Shown here in pieces: positions 15,187-21,861 of a stretch of 37,880 nucleotides of DNA. The notes beneath the pieces were generated by a model. That model was given only the letters and a program-made list of their open reading frames with translations. It did no database searches and was not told where the DNA came from. The translations under genes were made by a program, and so were the position numbers. The first letter of the stretch is position 1, and the number at the start of each line of letters is the position of its first letter. The stretch covers positions 1 to 37,880 of the forward strand of contig CAUJFC010000175.1 of assembly GCA_963169755.1 (NCBI GenBank), in the 5' to 3' direction. The stretch is from Actinomycetota bacterium (GTDB lineage Bacteria; Actinomycetota; Acidimicrobiia; Acidimicrobiales; Iamiaceae).

Positions 15187-16446
15187 TCAAGTGAGCTGAG
15201 TGACGGCATGGATGACCACGCCCACCAGCCCGCCCACCACCGTGCCGTTGATGCGGATGAACTGAAGGTCGCGGCCCACCTGTAACTCGATACGACGGCT
15301 GGCATCATCGGCGTCCCAGCGGGCGACCGTGCCCGAGATCAGCTCGGCCACCTCGTCGCGGTACTGATCGAGTAGGTAGACCACGCTTCGTTCCACCCAG
15401 GCGTCGACCTTGGCCTGGAGTTCGGGGTCGGTCTGCAACGTTTGACCCAGGCGCACCACGCCGTCTTGGAGACGGGCCCGCAGTTCACTATCGGGATCAC
15501 CCGAGGCCGCCACCAGCGCGGCTTTGAGGTCTTGCCACAAGGTGGCAGTCCAGGCCCGTACCGAAGGATGGGCCAGGAGCTGGGCCTTCAGTTCCTCGCC
15601 TCGGGCCTCCAGCTCTGGCGAGGTCCGCAGTCGCTCGACCAGTTCCCGGGCCCGTTCGTCGAAGTGACGGCGAACCTGGTGGTCGGGCTGGCCGGCCACC
15701 TCGCCGATGAAGCGGCGGGCGGTGTCGGTGATCTTGGCGAACACCCGGTCGTCGACCGGTTCGGGTACCCACCAGGGCGACTCCTGGCCGAGGCGTTCGC
15801 GCAGGCTGGCCTCGTTGCGATCCAGGTAGCCGAGCACCCCGGTGAGCACCGAGTCGATGGCCAACTGGTGATGGCCATCGACCATGGCGGCCTCCAGGAT
15901 CCTGGCAGCCAGAGGGGCAGCCGGGACGGCCGCCACCCGTTCGGTGAGAATTTGCTCGATCACCGGTGCCACGTCCTCGTCGCGCAGTACGTCCACGGCG
16001 GCGGCCACGGCGTCTCCGGCGTTGTGGCTGATCTTGGCGGCGTTGACCGGTTCGGCCAGGTACTCACCGATGCGGGCGGCCACCCCGACCGAACGGATCT
16101 TGTCGGCGATGACCGGTCCACTCAGAAAGTTGCCCTGCACGAAGGTTCCCAGACCTCGTCCGATGTCGTCCTTGCGTTCGGGGATGATGGCGGTGTGGGG
16201 GATCGGTAGTCCCAACGGGTGCCGGAACAGGGCGGTCACCGCGAACCAGTCGGCCAGCGCCCCCACCATCGCCGCTTCGGCGAAGGCCTCGATGTAGCCC
16301 GCGGCGGTCGAATCAAACCGCCGAGCCACCATGAACACCACCGCGGCCATCACCAGCAGACCGGTTGCCAACGCCTTCATCCGAGTGAGGGCCCGGCGAC
16401 GTTCGGCCTCGTCGGTGGTCGGGGCTGGGATCGACACGTCGGTCAT
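15187..16446 (-). CDS. DUF445 (YjiN-like) membrane protein
   Basis: This 419-residue protein has a first hydrophobic span (about 27-45, LATGLLVMAAVVFMVARR), then the DUF445 hallmark AAMVGALADWFAVTALFRHPLGLPIPHT split between a second hydrophobic stretch and a charged region. IIPERKDDIGRGLGTFVQ is also typical. A long soluble helical region with Arg/Glu repeats follows, and the C-terminus is hydrophobic (GTVVGGLVGVVIHAVTQ). The family's function is unknown. The ATG at 16446 is 36 bp after the trpD stop, so the two may share a transcript. Confidence 0.9.
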   Translation of the reverse strand: MTDVSIPAPTTDEAERRRALTRMKALATGLLVMAAVVFMVARRFDSTAAGYIEAFAEAAMVGALADWFAVTALFRHPLGLPIPHTAIIPERKDDIGRGLGTFVQGNFLSGPVIADKIRSVGVAARIGEYLAEPVNAAKISHNAGDAVAAAVDVLRDEDVAPVIEQILTERVAAVPAAPLAARILEAAMVDGHHQLAIDSVLTGVLGYLDRNEASLRERLGQESPWWVPEPVDDRVFAKITDTARRFIGEVAGQPDHQVRRHFDERARELVERLRTSPELEARGEELKAQLLAHPSVRAWTATLWQDLKAALVAASGDPDSELRARLQDGVVRLGQTLQTDPELQAKVDAWVERSVVYLLDQYRDEVAELISGTVARWDADDASRRIELQVGRDLQFIRINGTVVGGLVGVVIHAVTQLT

Positions 16447-16482
16447 GGCACCGGGGTCATGGCACTACCGGCAAAGTCTGGG

Positions 16483-17553
16483 TCAGGCTCCGGCGGGAGC
16501 CACCTCGTTGGAGGCCCGAACGAGAGCGTCGAGCGCGGCCGCCGCCCGGCCCTCGACCAGAGAGGCCCGGGCCGCCTCGACTCCGGCGGCCAGGTCGTCC
16601 ACCAGCCCGGCCGCCAGCAGTCCAGCGGCAGCGTTGAGGACCACGATGTCGGCTCGGGGGCCGGCCTCGCCGGCCAGAATCCGCCGGCTCAGGTCGGCGT
16701 TGGTGGCGGCGTCTCCGCCCCGCAGATCGTCGAGGGTCCCGCCCGCCAGACCGAGGGCGACGGGGTCCACGTCGTAGGTGTGCACCTGTCCGTCGCGCAG
16801 TTCGTGCACGGTGGAGGTGGTGGTGATGGTCAGTTCGTCGAGGCCGTCGTGGCCGTACACCACCAGGGCCCGCTCCGAGCCGTTGGCGGCCAGCACCTGC
16901 ACCATCCGTTCGGCCAGCGCCGGATCTGACACCCCGGTTACCTGGCGGCGGACCCGGGCCGGGTTGGCCAGCGGTCCGAGGAAGTTGAACACGGTCGGCA
17001 CGCCCAGTTCCTTGCGGGTGGGGCCGGCGTGGCGCATGGCGCCGTGGAAGCGGGGGGCGAAGCAGAACCCGATGCCCACGGTGTCCACACAGTGCGCCAC
17101 GCCTTCGGGGCCCAGGTCGAACGCCACCCCGAGGGCTTCGAGTAGATCGGCGGTGCCGCAGGCCGAGGAGGCGGCCCGGTTGCCGTGCTTGCAGACCCGG
17201 CCACCGGCACCGGCGATGGTGAGGGCGGCCAGGGTCGACACGTTGATGCTGTGGCTGCGGTCGCCGCCGGTGCCGACGATGTCGATCACGCCCTCGGGCT
17301 GGGCCAGGACCACCCTGGGTGCCCGGTCGACCATGGCCCCCACCAGGCCGGTGAGTTCGTCGACGGTCTCTCCCTTCATGCGAAGCGCCACGATGAACCC
17401 GGCGATCTGAGACGGGGTGGCGTTGCCGTCGAGGATCTCGGCCATGGCGACCCCGGCGGTGGCCCGCTCCAGGTCGCGCCGGGCGGTGAGGGCTCCCAGG
17501 ATCCCCGCCCAGCCGCCGGCCTCATCGAACTTGTTCGCGTCTGTGGCGCTCAT
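16483..17553 (-). CDS. trpD: anthranilate phosphoribosyltransferase
   Basis: TrpD transfers phosphoribose from PRPP to anthranilate, the second step of tryptophan synthesis. The 356-residue protein has the PRPP motif GTGGD (94-98), NVSTLA, KHGNRAASSACG (122-133) and FAPRFHGAMRHAGPTRKELG, all diagnostic of the family. The ATG at 17553 is chosen over an in-frame start at 17628 because MSATDANKF follows it and the extra 25 residues are not family-like. No other trp genes are in the window. A GC-rich hairpin lies about 34-64 bases upstream of the start in the leader. Confidence 0.95.
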   Translation of the reverse strand: MSATDANKFDEAGGWAGILGALTARRDLERATAGVAMAEILDGNATPSQIAGFIVALRMKGETVDELTGLVGAMVDRAPRVVLAQPEGVIDIVGTGGDRSHSINVSTLAALTIAGAGGRVCKHGNRAASSACGTADLLEALGVAFDLGPEGVAHCVDTVGIGFCFAPRFHGAMRHAGPTRKELGVPTVFNFLGPLANPARVRRQVTGVSDPALAERMVQVLAANGSERALVVYGHDGLDELTITTTSTVHELRDGQVHTYDVDPVALGLAGGTLDDLRGGDAATNADLSRRILAGEAGPRADIVVLNAAAGLLAAGLVDDLAAGVEAARASLVEGRAAAALDALVRASNEVAPAGA

Positions 17554-17586
17554 CTGGCTGCTTCTCACCCGTTGATCGTGGTCGGG

Positions 17587-17617
17587 CCCGGTGGCCCGCA
17601 AACCGAGGGCCGCCGGG
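17587..17617 (-). promoter_or_regulatory. stable hairpin in the trpD leader
   Basis: On the mRNA strand, CCCGG-C-GGCCC pairs with GGGCC-A-CCGGG around a 9-base loop, giving ten G-C pairs and one mismatch. It ends 33 bases before the trpD ATG and is not followed by a U-tract. It could affect translation or attenuation, but there is no Trp-codon leader peptide to support classical attenuation. Confidence 0.35.
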
Positions 17618-17715
17618 GCGTCCCACAACCGCTCAGCTTGTCAGATCCCCACTCCTCGCCCGACGGAGTTGCCAACCGACACGACCACCGTCCCACAATC
17701 CGCGAGGCTGGGGCG

Positions 17716-18324
17716 ATGGAGTTGGGGACGATCCTCGCCAGCGGGTGGACCAGCGGGCTGAACCTGTACGCCACTGTCCTGCTCATCGGGCTGGCGGGGC
17801 GGTTCGGCTGGGCCGAAACCCCCGAACAGTTGCAGCAGCCAGCCGTTCTGGCCGCCATGTTCGCCCTGTTCCTGGTGGAGTTCGTGGTCGACAAGATTCC
17901 GTGGCTGGACAGCACCTGGGATGCCATCCACCTGGCGGTCCGGCCGCTGGGCGGAGCGCTGCTGAGCGGAATGATGGCGGCCGACTCGGGGTCATCGGCG
18001 GTGCTGATGGCCATGCTGGGCGGCACCTTCGCCCTGACCGCCCACGGTGCCAAGTCGTCCACCCGCGCCCTGGCCAACACCTCGCCCGAGCCGGTGAGCA
18101 ACATTGCACTGTCGCTGGGAGAAGACGGGATCGTGGCAGCCACCGTGGCGCTGGCTCTGGCCTACCCGGTGGTGGCCGGGGTGGTGGCGGTGATCCTGGC
18201 GCTGATCTGTGCAGTGGTCACCTGGTTGCTGCTGCGCACCGTCAAACGGGCTCGGGAGCGCTGGCGTCAACGCCGGGCCGACCGGCGAAGCGGACTCCCC
18301 TCACACCCCCGAGCGCGATGGTGA
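17716..18324 (+). CDS. DUF4126 membrane protein
   Basis: This 202-residue integral membrane protein has about five hydrophobic segments. Family-typical stretches are SGWTSGLNLYATVLLIGLAG near the N-terminus, LVEFVVDKIPWLDSTWDAIH, and GTFALTAHGAKSSTRALANT. The C-terminus is a hydrophobic helix followed by a very basic tail (RARERWRQRRADRRSG). The function of DUF4126 is unknown. The ATG at 17716 has GAGG upstream (GAGGCTGGGGCG), which decides it over a much longer in-frame reading. It overlaps the following GHMP kinase by 7 bp. Confidence 0.85.
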   Translation: MELGTILASGWTSGLNLYATVLLIGLAGRFGWAETPEQLQQPAVLAAMFALFLVEFVVDKIPWLDSTWDAIHLAVRPLGGALLSGMMAADSGSSAVLMAMLGGTFALTAHGAKSSTRALANTSPEPVSNIALSLGEDGIVAATVALALAYPVVAGVVAVILALICAVVTWLLLRTVKRARERWRQRRADRRSGLPSHPRARW

Positions 18325-19478
18325 ACGGCCGGATCGTCCGGACGGTGCGGGCCACGACGCCGGTGCGGGTGGCCGATGTGGGTGGTTGGACCGACACCTG
18401 GTTCGGCTCACCCGGCCAAGTCTGCTCGGTGGCGGTGGGTCCCGGCGTAGAGGTGCGAGCCGAGCTGGTCAGGCTGGACGACACCGCTACCGATCTCGTC
18501 CCCCCGGTTCACCTGATCGCCCCCGACCTCGGCGAGAGCTACCGCTTCGGTCCGTCAATCGCGGACTCTGCCCCCCACGCAAACCTCGATGCCTGGGCCG
18601 GCCATCGGGCACTCCGGCAACCTCTGCTGGAGTACGCGGTGGCCGAAGCGCTGGGCCGTCGGCAACTGCCAGCCCACCACGAGCTCCGGTTGACAATCAG
18701 TTCCGGGGTGCCGGTAGGGGCTTCGCTGGGAACGTCGGCCGCGGTGTTGGTGGCCCTGCTGGCCGCGGTGGACGCCGCGGTCGCTCCGGCTGCCGCCACC
18801 AGTGCCTCGGCCGACCCCGGAACCCTCGCCCGACGGGCTCATGCGGTCGAGACCGGTCGGGGCGGCCGGGAGGCGGGCGTGCAGGACCACTGGGCGGCGG
18901 CATTGGGTCACGCCCAGCATCTGGTGATCGACACCTATCCGAACGTGCGAGCCCGACGTCTCGATATCGAGGACCGCACCATGGCAGAGGTGGCCGGACG
19001 ACTGGTGACGGTGGTGTTTCGCTCGCACGACTCGTCGGCGGTGCACGGTGAGGTGATCCACGCCCTGTTGTCGTGTGACGGTCCCGCCCACCACAGAGTC
19101 CGCCAGGCCACCCGTCAACTGGCCAGCCTGGCCACCGATGCGGCCGCCGCCCTCGAAGATGGCGACGTGGACCGCTGGGCGGGCATCCTCACCCGCTCCA
19201 CCGAGGTCCAGTCCGAGATGCATCCCGGCTTGGTCGGCCCCGACCACCACCGGGCGATCGAGGTGGCGCGCAATCTCCGAGCCGCTGGATGGAAGGTGAA
19301 CGGGGCCGGCGGAACCGGGGGCTCGCTGACCATCGTCGCCGGCTCGCCGGATGACCCGACCTCGAGCCCAACAGCAGAGATCAGTGCCCGCCTCACCGCG
19401 GCCGACCCTCACTGGCAGGTGCCCGACCTGGCCCCGTCCGGGGGCTTGACCGTCGTGGTCGACGAGCCGCCAGCCTGA
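18318..19478 (+). CDS. GHMP-family sugar kinase (heptose/fucose-kinase-like)
   Basis: The 386-residue protein begins RIVRTVRATTPVRVADVGGW with a following TDTWF, the N-terminal strand typical of HddA/L-fucokinase-type kinases. ISSGVPVGASLGTSAAVLV (about 130-148) is the GHMP ATP-binding loop. ETGRGGREAGVQDHWAAA and NGAGGTGGSLTIVA are later family motifs with the catalytic-region residues. The substrate is probably a sugar or sugar phosphate and cannot be read from the sequence. The ATG at 18318 overlaps the DUF4126 stop (ATGGTGA); a GTG three bases later is possible. It converges with an acyl-CoA dehydrogenase gene across 12 bp. Confidence 0.8.
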   Translation: MVNGRIVRTVRATTPVRVADVGGWTDTWFGSPGQVCSVAVGPGVEVRAELVRLDDTATDLVPPVHLIAPDLGESYRFGPSIADSAPHANLDAWAGHRALRQPLLEYAVAEALGRRQLPAHHELRLTISSGVPVGASLGTSAAVLVALLAAVDAAVAPAAATSASADPGTLARRAHAVETGRGGREAGVQDHWAAALGHAQHLVIDTYPNVRARRLDIEDRTMAEVAGRLVTVVFRSHDSSAVHGEVIHALLSCDGPAHHRVRQATRQLASLATDAAAALEDGDVDRWAGILTRSTEVQSEMHPGLVGPDHHRAIEVARNLRAAGWKVNGAGGTGGSLTIVAGSPDDPTSSPTAEISARLTAADPHWQVPDLAPSGGLTVVVDEPPA

Positions 19479-19490
19479 GAGTCGTCCAGC

Positions 19491-20660
19491 TCAGTCCCAC
19501 CACAGGTCGTGGGCCAGCACCCCCCGGGCGATGAGACCCAGCTGCACCTGGCTGGTTCCCTCCACGATCGTGAGCTGCTTGGCGTCGCGGTAGTAGAGCT
19601 CGGTCAGGTGGTCCTTCATGTAGCCGGCCGCCCCCAGCATCTGGAGTGCCAGGTTCGAAGCCTTCACCGCCACCTCGGTGGCGTAGTACTTCGACATCGA
19701 CAGCAGCGGCACGAACTCCTTGGTGTACTGGCCTCGGTCGGCCATCCACGCCGCCCGGTAGGTCAGCAGCCGGGCCGCCTCGATCTCGGTGGCCAGCTTG
19801 GCTATCTCCCACTGGATGCCCTGCATGTCGGCGATGGTTCGACGGAAGGCGGCCCGCTCCTTGACGTACTCGGTGGCGTACATCAACGCCCCTTCGGCCA
19901 GACCTATCCCTCGAGCGGCCACGATCGGCCGCATCGAGTTGAGTCCCTGCATCGCCAGTTGGAACCCCCCGATCTCGCCGATGACGTTGGAAGCCGGTAC
20001 CCGGACGTCGTGCAGCAGCAGCTCGCCGGTGTCCACTCCCCGCACCCCCATCTTGCGGTCGGTGGAGCCCACCTCCACCCCATCCCAGGTTCGTTCCACG
20101 ATGAAGGCCGAGATCGAGTTGTGGTTGCGTTCGGTGACGTCGTCGGAGGTCTTGGCGAACACCGTGTACCAGTCGGCCTGGACCACGCCCGAGATCCAGC
20201 ACTTGGTTCCGTTGAGGATCCACTCGTCGCCGTCACGCACCGCCCGCGTGCGCATGCCCATCACGTCGCTGCCCGCCTGGGGCTCGGACAGACAGAAGGC
20301 GGCCCGCTTGGAACCGTCGGCGATGGGCGACACGTAACGCTCGTTCTGCTCCCGGGAGCCGGCGATCATCACCGGCCCGGTGGGCAGCCGGGTCAGCAGC
20401 AGCATCAGGGCCGCAGTGTTGGAGTACTTGGCCACCTCCTCGATGGCGATGGTCAGGCCCATGATCCCCGCTCCCCCGCCACCGAGGTCCTCGGGAATGC
20501 ACAACCCCAGCAGGCCGGCGTCGCGGAACACCTCGAACAGGTCGACGGGGTATTCGCCGGTCTCGTCGATCTCGCGGGCTCGGGGCTTCACTTTGTCGAC
20601 CGCGATGCGGCGACAGGTCTCCTGGAGGGCGAGCATTTCTTCGGAGAGGGCGAAATCCAT
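19491..20660 (-). CDS. acyl-CoA dehydrogenase
   Basis: This 389-residue FAD enzyme catalyses alpha,beta-dehydrogenation of acyl-CoA. It starts MDFALSEEMLALQET and has AFCLSEPQAGSD (FAD/substrate loop) and WILNGTKCWISG. The end LTIVEGTSQVQ contains the catalytic base, about E367. ERAAFRRTIADMQGIQW is the flavin/dimer segment. Chain-length preference is not evident. The ATG at 20660 is preceded by TACCGT and 6 bases, so it is probably leaderless; the longer in-frame extension to 20897 is rejected. No electron-transfer flavoprotein genes are in the window. Confidence 0.93.
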   Translation of the reverse strand: MDFALSEEMLALQETCRRIAVDKVKPRAREIDETGEYPVDLFEVFRDAGLLGLCIPEDLGGGGAGIMGLTIAIEEVAKYSNTAALMLLLTRLPTGPVMIAGSREQNERYVSPIADGSKRAAFCLSEPQAGSDVMGMRTRAVRDGDEWILNGTKCWISGVVQADWYTVFAKTSDDVTERNHNSISAFIVERTWDGVEVGSTDRKMGVRGVDTGELLLHDVRVPASNVIGEIGGFQLAMQGLNSMRPIVAARGIGLAEGALMYATEYVKERAAFRRTIADMQGIQWEIAKLATEIEAARLLTYRAAWMADRGQYTKEFVPLLSMSKYYATEVAVKASNLALQMLGAAGYMKDHLTELYYRDAKQLTIVEGTSQVQLGLIARGVLAHDLWWD

Positions 20661-20666
20661 GAGCCG

Positions 20667-20672
20667 ACGGTA
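20667..20672 (-). promoter_or_regulatory. -10 element (TACCGT) of the acyl-CoA dehydrogenase gene, leaderless
   Basis: TACCGT fits TAnnnT and ends 6 bases before the ATG at 20660. No clear -35 is visible. Confidence 0.4.
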
Positions 20673-20728
20673 GTACCGGCCCCGACGCCGCCCGTCTCCC
20701 CACTCCGGAGTTCGACCAACGTCACGCC

Positions 20729-21247
20729 CTAGAGGGCCAGAACCATCTCCAACTGCCTGATCCTGGGGTCGGGCTGATATGGGATCTCGCTGCCGGTGGC
20801 CCGGAACCCCCGCCCCTCGTAGAACTCGCGGGCGTAGCGGTTTCGCTCCACCACCCACAGCCGCAAGCGACGAGCACGCGCTTCGGCCCGGGCCCAAGTG
20901 GTCACCGCATCCAGCAGCGCGTCGGCCACCCCCACGTCACGGTGACCGGGGGCCGACCACAGCCCCACCACGTTCACGGTGCCATCGGCGTTGGAGTACG
21001 CCCCCACCATGCCCACACCCAGATGGCCATCGTCACCCGGTGCCGGTTCGAGATCATCGGCCACGAAAGTGGCGTGAAGCGGCCCCGACGAGTTGGCCAC
21101 CGCCGCCTCGTGCCAGTGATGGAGGTCGTGGGCCCGGGCCCTCGCCAGCGTGGTGGTGGCATCGCCTGGGGCATCGGCCAGTGCCGCCAGACGCAGGTCT
21201 CTCAGTAGCTCGGCCTCGTCGCTGCGGATACGCCGAACCTGGAACAC
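20729..21247 (-). CDS. GNAT-family N-acetyltransferase
   Basis: The 172-residue protein has the GNAT fold order: VRRIRSDEAELLRDLRLAAL (first strand and helix), VGMVGAYSNADGTVNVVGLW (central strands), the pyrophosphate-binding turn APGHRDVGVADALLDAV in place of the usual Q/RxxGxG/A, and LWVVERNRYAREFYEGRGF at the C-terminal lobe. The substrate is unknown. GTG 21247 is chosen because TACGCT plus 7 bases precede it (leaderless); the extension to 21328 does not look coding. It is 68 bp downstream of the acyl-CoA dehydrogenase on the DNA but transcribed towards that gene's start. Confidence 0.82.
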   Translation of the reverse strand: MFQVRRIRSDEAELLRDLRLAALADAPGDATTTLARARAHDLHHWHEAAVANSSGPLHATFVADDLEPAPGDDGHLGVGMVGAYSNADGTVNVVGLWSAPGHRDVGVADALLDAVTTWARAEARARRLRLWVVERNRYAREFYEGRGFRATGSEIPYQPDPRIRQLEMVLAL

Positions 21248-21254
21248 ATCAATC

Positions 21255-21260
21255 AGCGTA
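21255..21260 (-). promoter_or_regulatory. -10 element (TACGCT) of the GNAT gene, leaderless
   Basis: TACGCT fits TAnnnT and ends 7 bases before the GTG at 21247. Confidence 0.4.
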
Positions 21261-21388
21261 GGAGAACGCCACCCGCTGGTGGAGCAGTTCGTGCGTTGTC
21301 GGCGCACCTCCTGAGCCGGGCTGGACACAGGATCGTCTCGACCTGCTCCCGCTCGTGACCGCCAGCGGCGGGCGGTGCGGCGGTAGGT

Positions 21389-21619
21389 TCAGGCGGTGCG
21401 ACGGCGCTGGCGGATGATCCGCCGCCGTTCCTTCTCGGTGCAACCGCCCCAGACACCTTCCTTCTCCCTCCGGGCCAGCGCGTACTCCAAGCAGAGCGTC
21501 TGAACCGGACAGACATCACAGACCGCTTTGGCCGCTTCGGCCTCTTCGTCGGTCTCTGGATAGAAGATCTGGGGGTCGAGACCGTGGCAGGCGGCCTTGG
21601 TGCGCCAGGTGACGTCCAT
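21389..21619 (-). CDS. WhiB-family [4Fe-4S] regulator
   Basis: This 76-residue WhiB-like protein has the four cluster cysteines C11, C34, C37 and C43, with the C-x2-C-x5-C spacing in CDVCPVQTLC. It has the beta-turn GVWGG (55-59) and a basic DNA-binding tail (RRRIIRQRRR). WhiB proteins bind sigma factor SigA and respond to redox or NO. The short form resembles WhiB1/WhiB2-type proteins, but the subfamily is not assigned. It is monocistronic, diverges from the glp operon, and has a plausible 5' leader of about 85 bases. Confidence 0.95.
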   Translation of the reverse strand: MDVTWRTKAACHGLDPQIFYPETDEEAEAAKAVCDVCPVQTLCLEYALARREKEGVWGGCTEKERRRIIRQRRRTA

Positions 21620-21707
21620 CGGTTGGGGGGAAACTCCCGGAGATTGCGGGTTAACGAAGGCCGGCGTACCCGGTGGATATGGGACCGGGACGGGGGGCGA
21701 ATGGCTG

Positions 21708-21737
21708 AGTATGGCCTCACCGGTGTGGCACTGTCCA
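21708..21737 (-). promoter_or_regulatory. candidate whiB promoter
   Basis: Reading leftward, TGGACA (21737-21732) and CATACT (21713-21708) are separated by 18 bp, a reasonable SigA-type promoter. It implies a leader of roughly 85 bases before the whiB ATG. Confidence 0.4.
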
Positions 21738-21795
21738 CATCGGGGTGAACAGCGTCACGTCTGCACCAGCCTGTGCCTCTGCGCACCTCGGTACC

Positions 21796-21801
21796 TAGGA
21801 T
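21796..21801 (+). promoter_or_regulatory. -10 element (TAGGAT) of the glp operon
   Basis: TAGGAT fits TAnnnT and ends 6 bases before an ATG at 21808. That ATG opens a 17-codon ORF rather than glpD itself. No good -35 is visible. Confidence 0.45.
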
Positions 21802-21807
21802 CGCCCC

Positions 21808-21861
21808 ATGGCTCCCGCGTCGCCGACCCGATCCCCCCGATCCTTCCAGGGTCAGCCGTGA
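21808..21861 (+). CDS. putative 17-codon leader ORF upstream of glpD
   Basis: The ORF encodes MAPASPTRSPRSFQGQP and lies in a different frame from glpD. Its ATG is 6 bases behind TAGGAT, as in the leaderless genes of this window, and its TGA overlaps the glpD GTG in GTGA. This would put a leaderless mini-ORF at the very 5' end of the mRNA and couple glpD translation to it. The peptide has no recognisable domain. It may instead be an untranslated leader, because AGGG 7 bases before the glpD GTG could recruit ribosomes directly. Confidence 0.4.
   Translation: MAPASPTRSPRSFQGQP

Noticed and set aside
17185-17715. Long in-frame extension of DUF4126
   Set aside because: It overlaps trpD antisense, and a good Shine-Dalgarno precedes ATG 17716.
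17745-18317. Long in-frame extension of the GHMP kinase
   Set aside because: It runs through the DUF4126 gene in another frame, and the family N-terminus begins at 18318.
21358-21376. Small hairpin ACCGCC/GGCGGT past the whiB stop
   Set aside because: Only six pairs, no U-tract; expected by chance in this composition.
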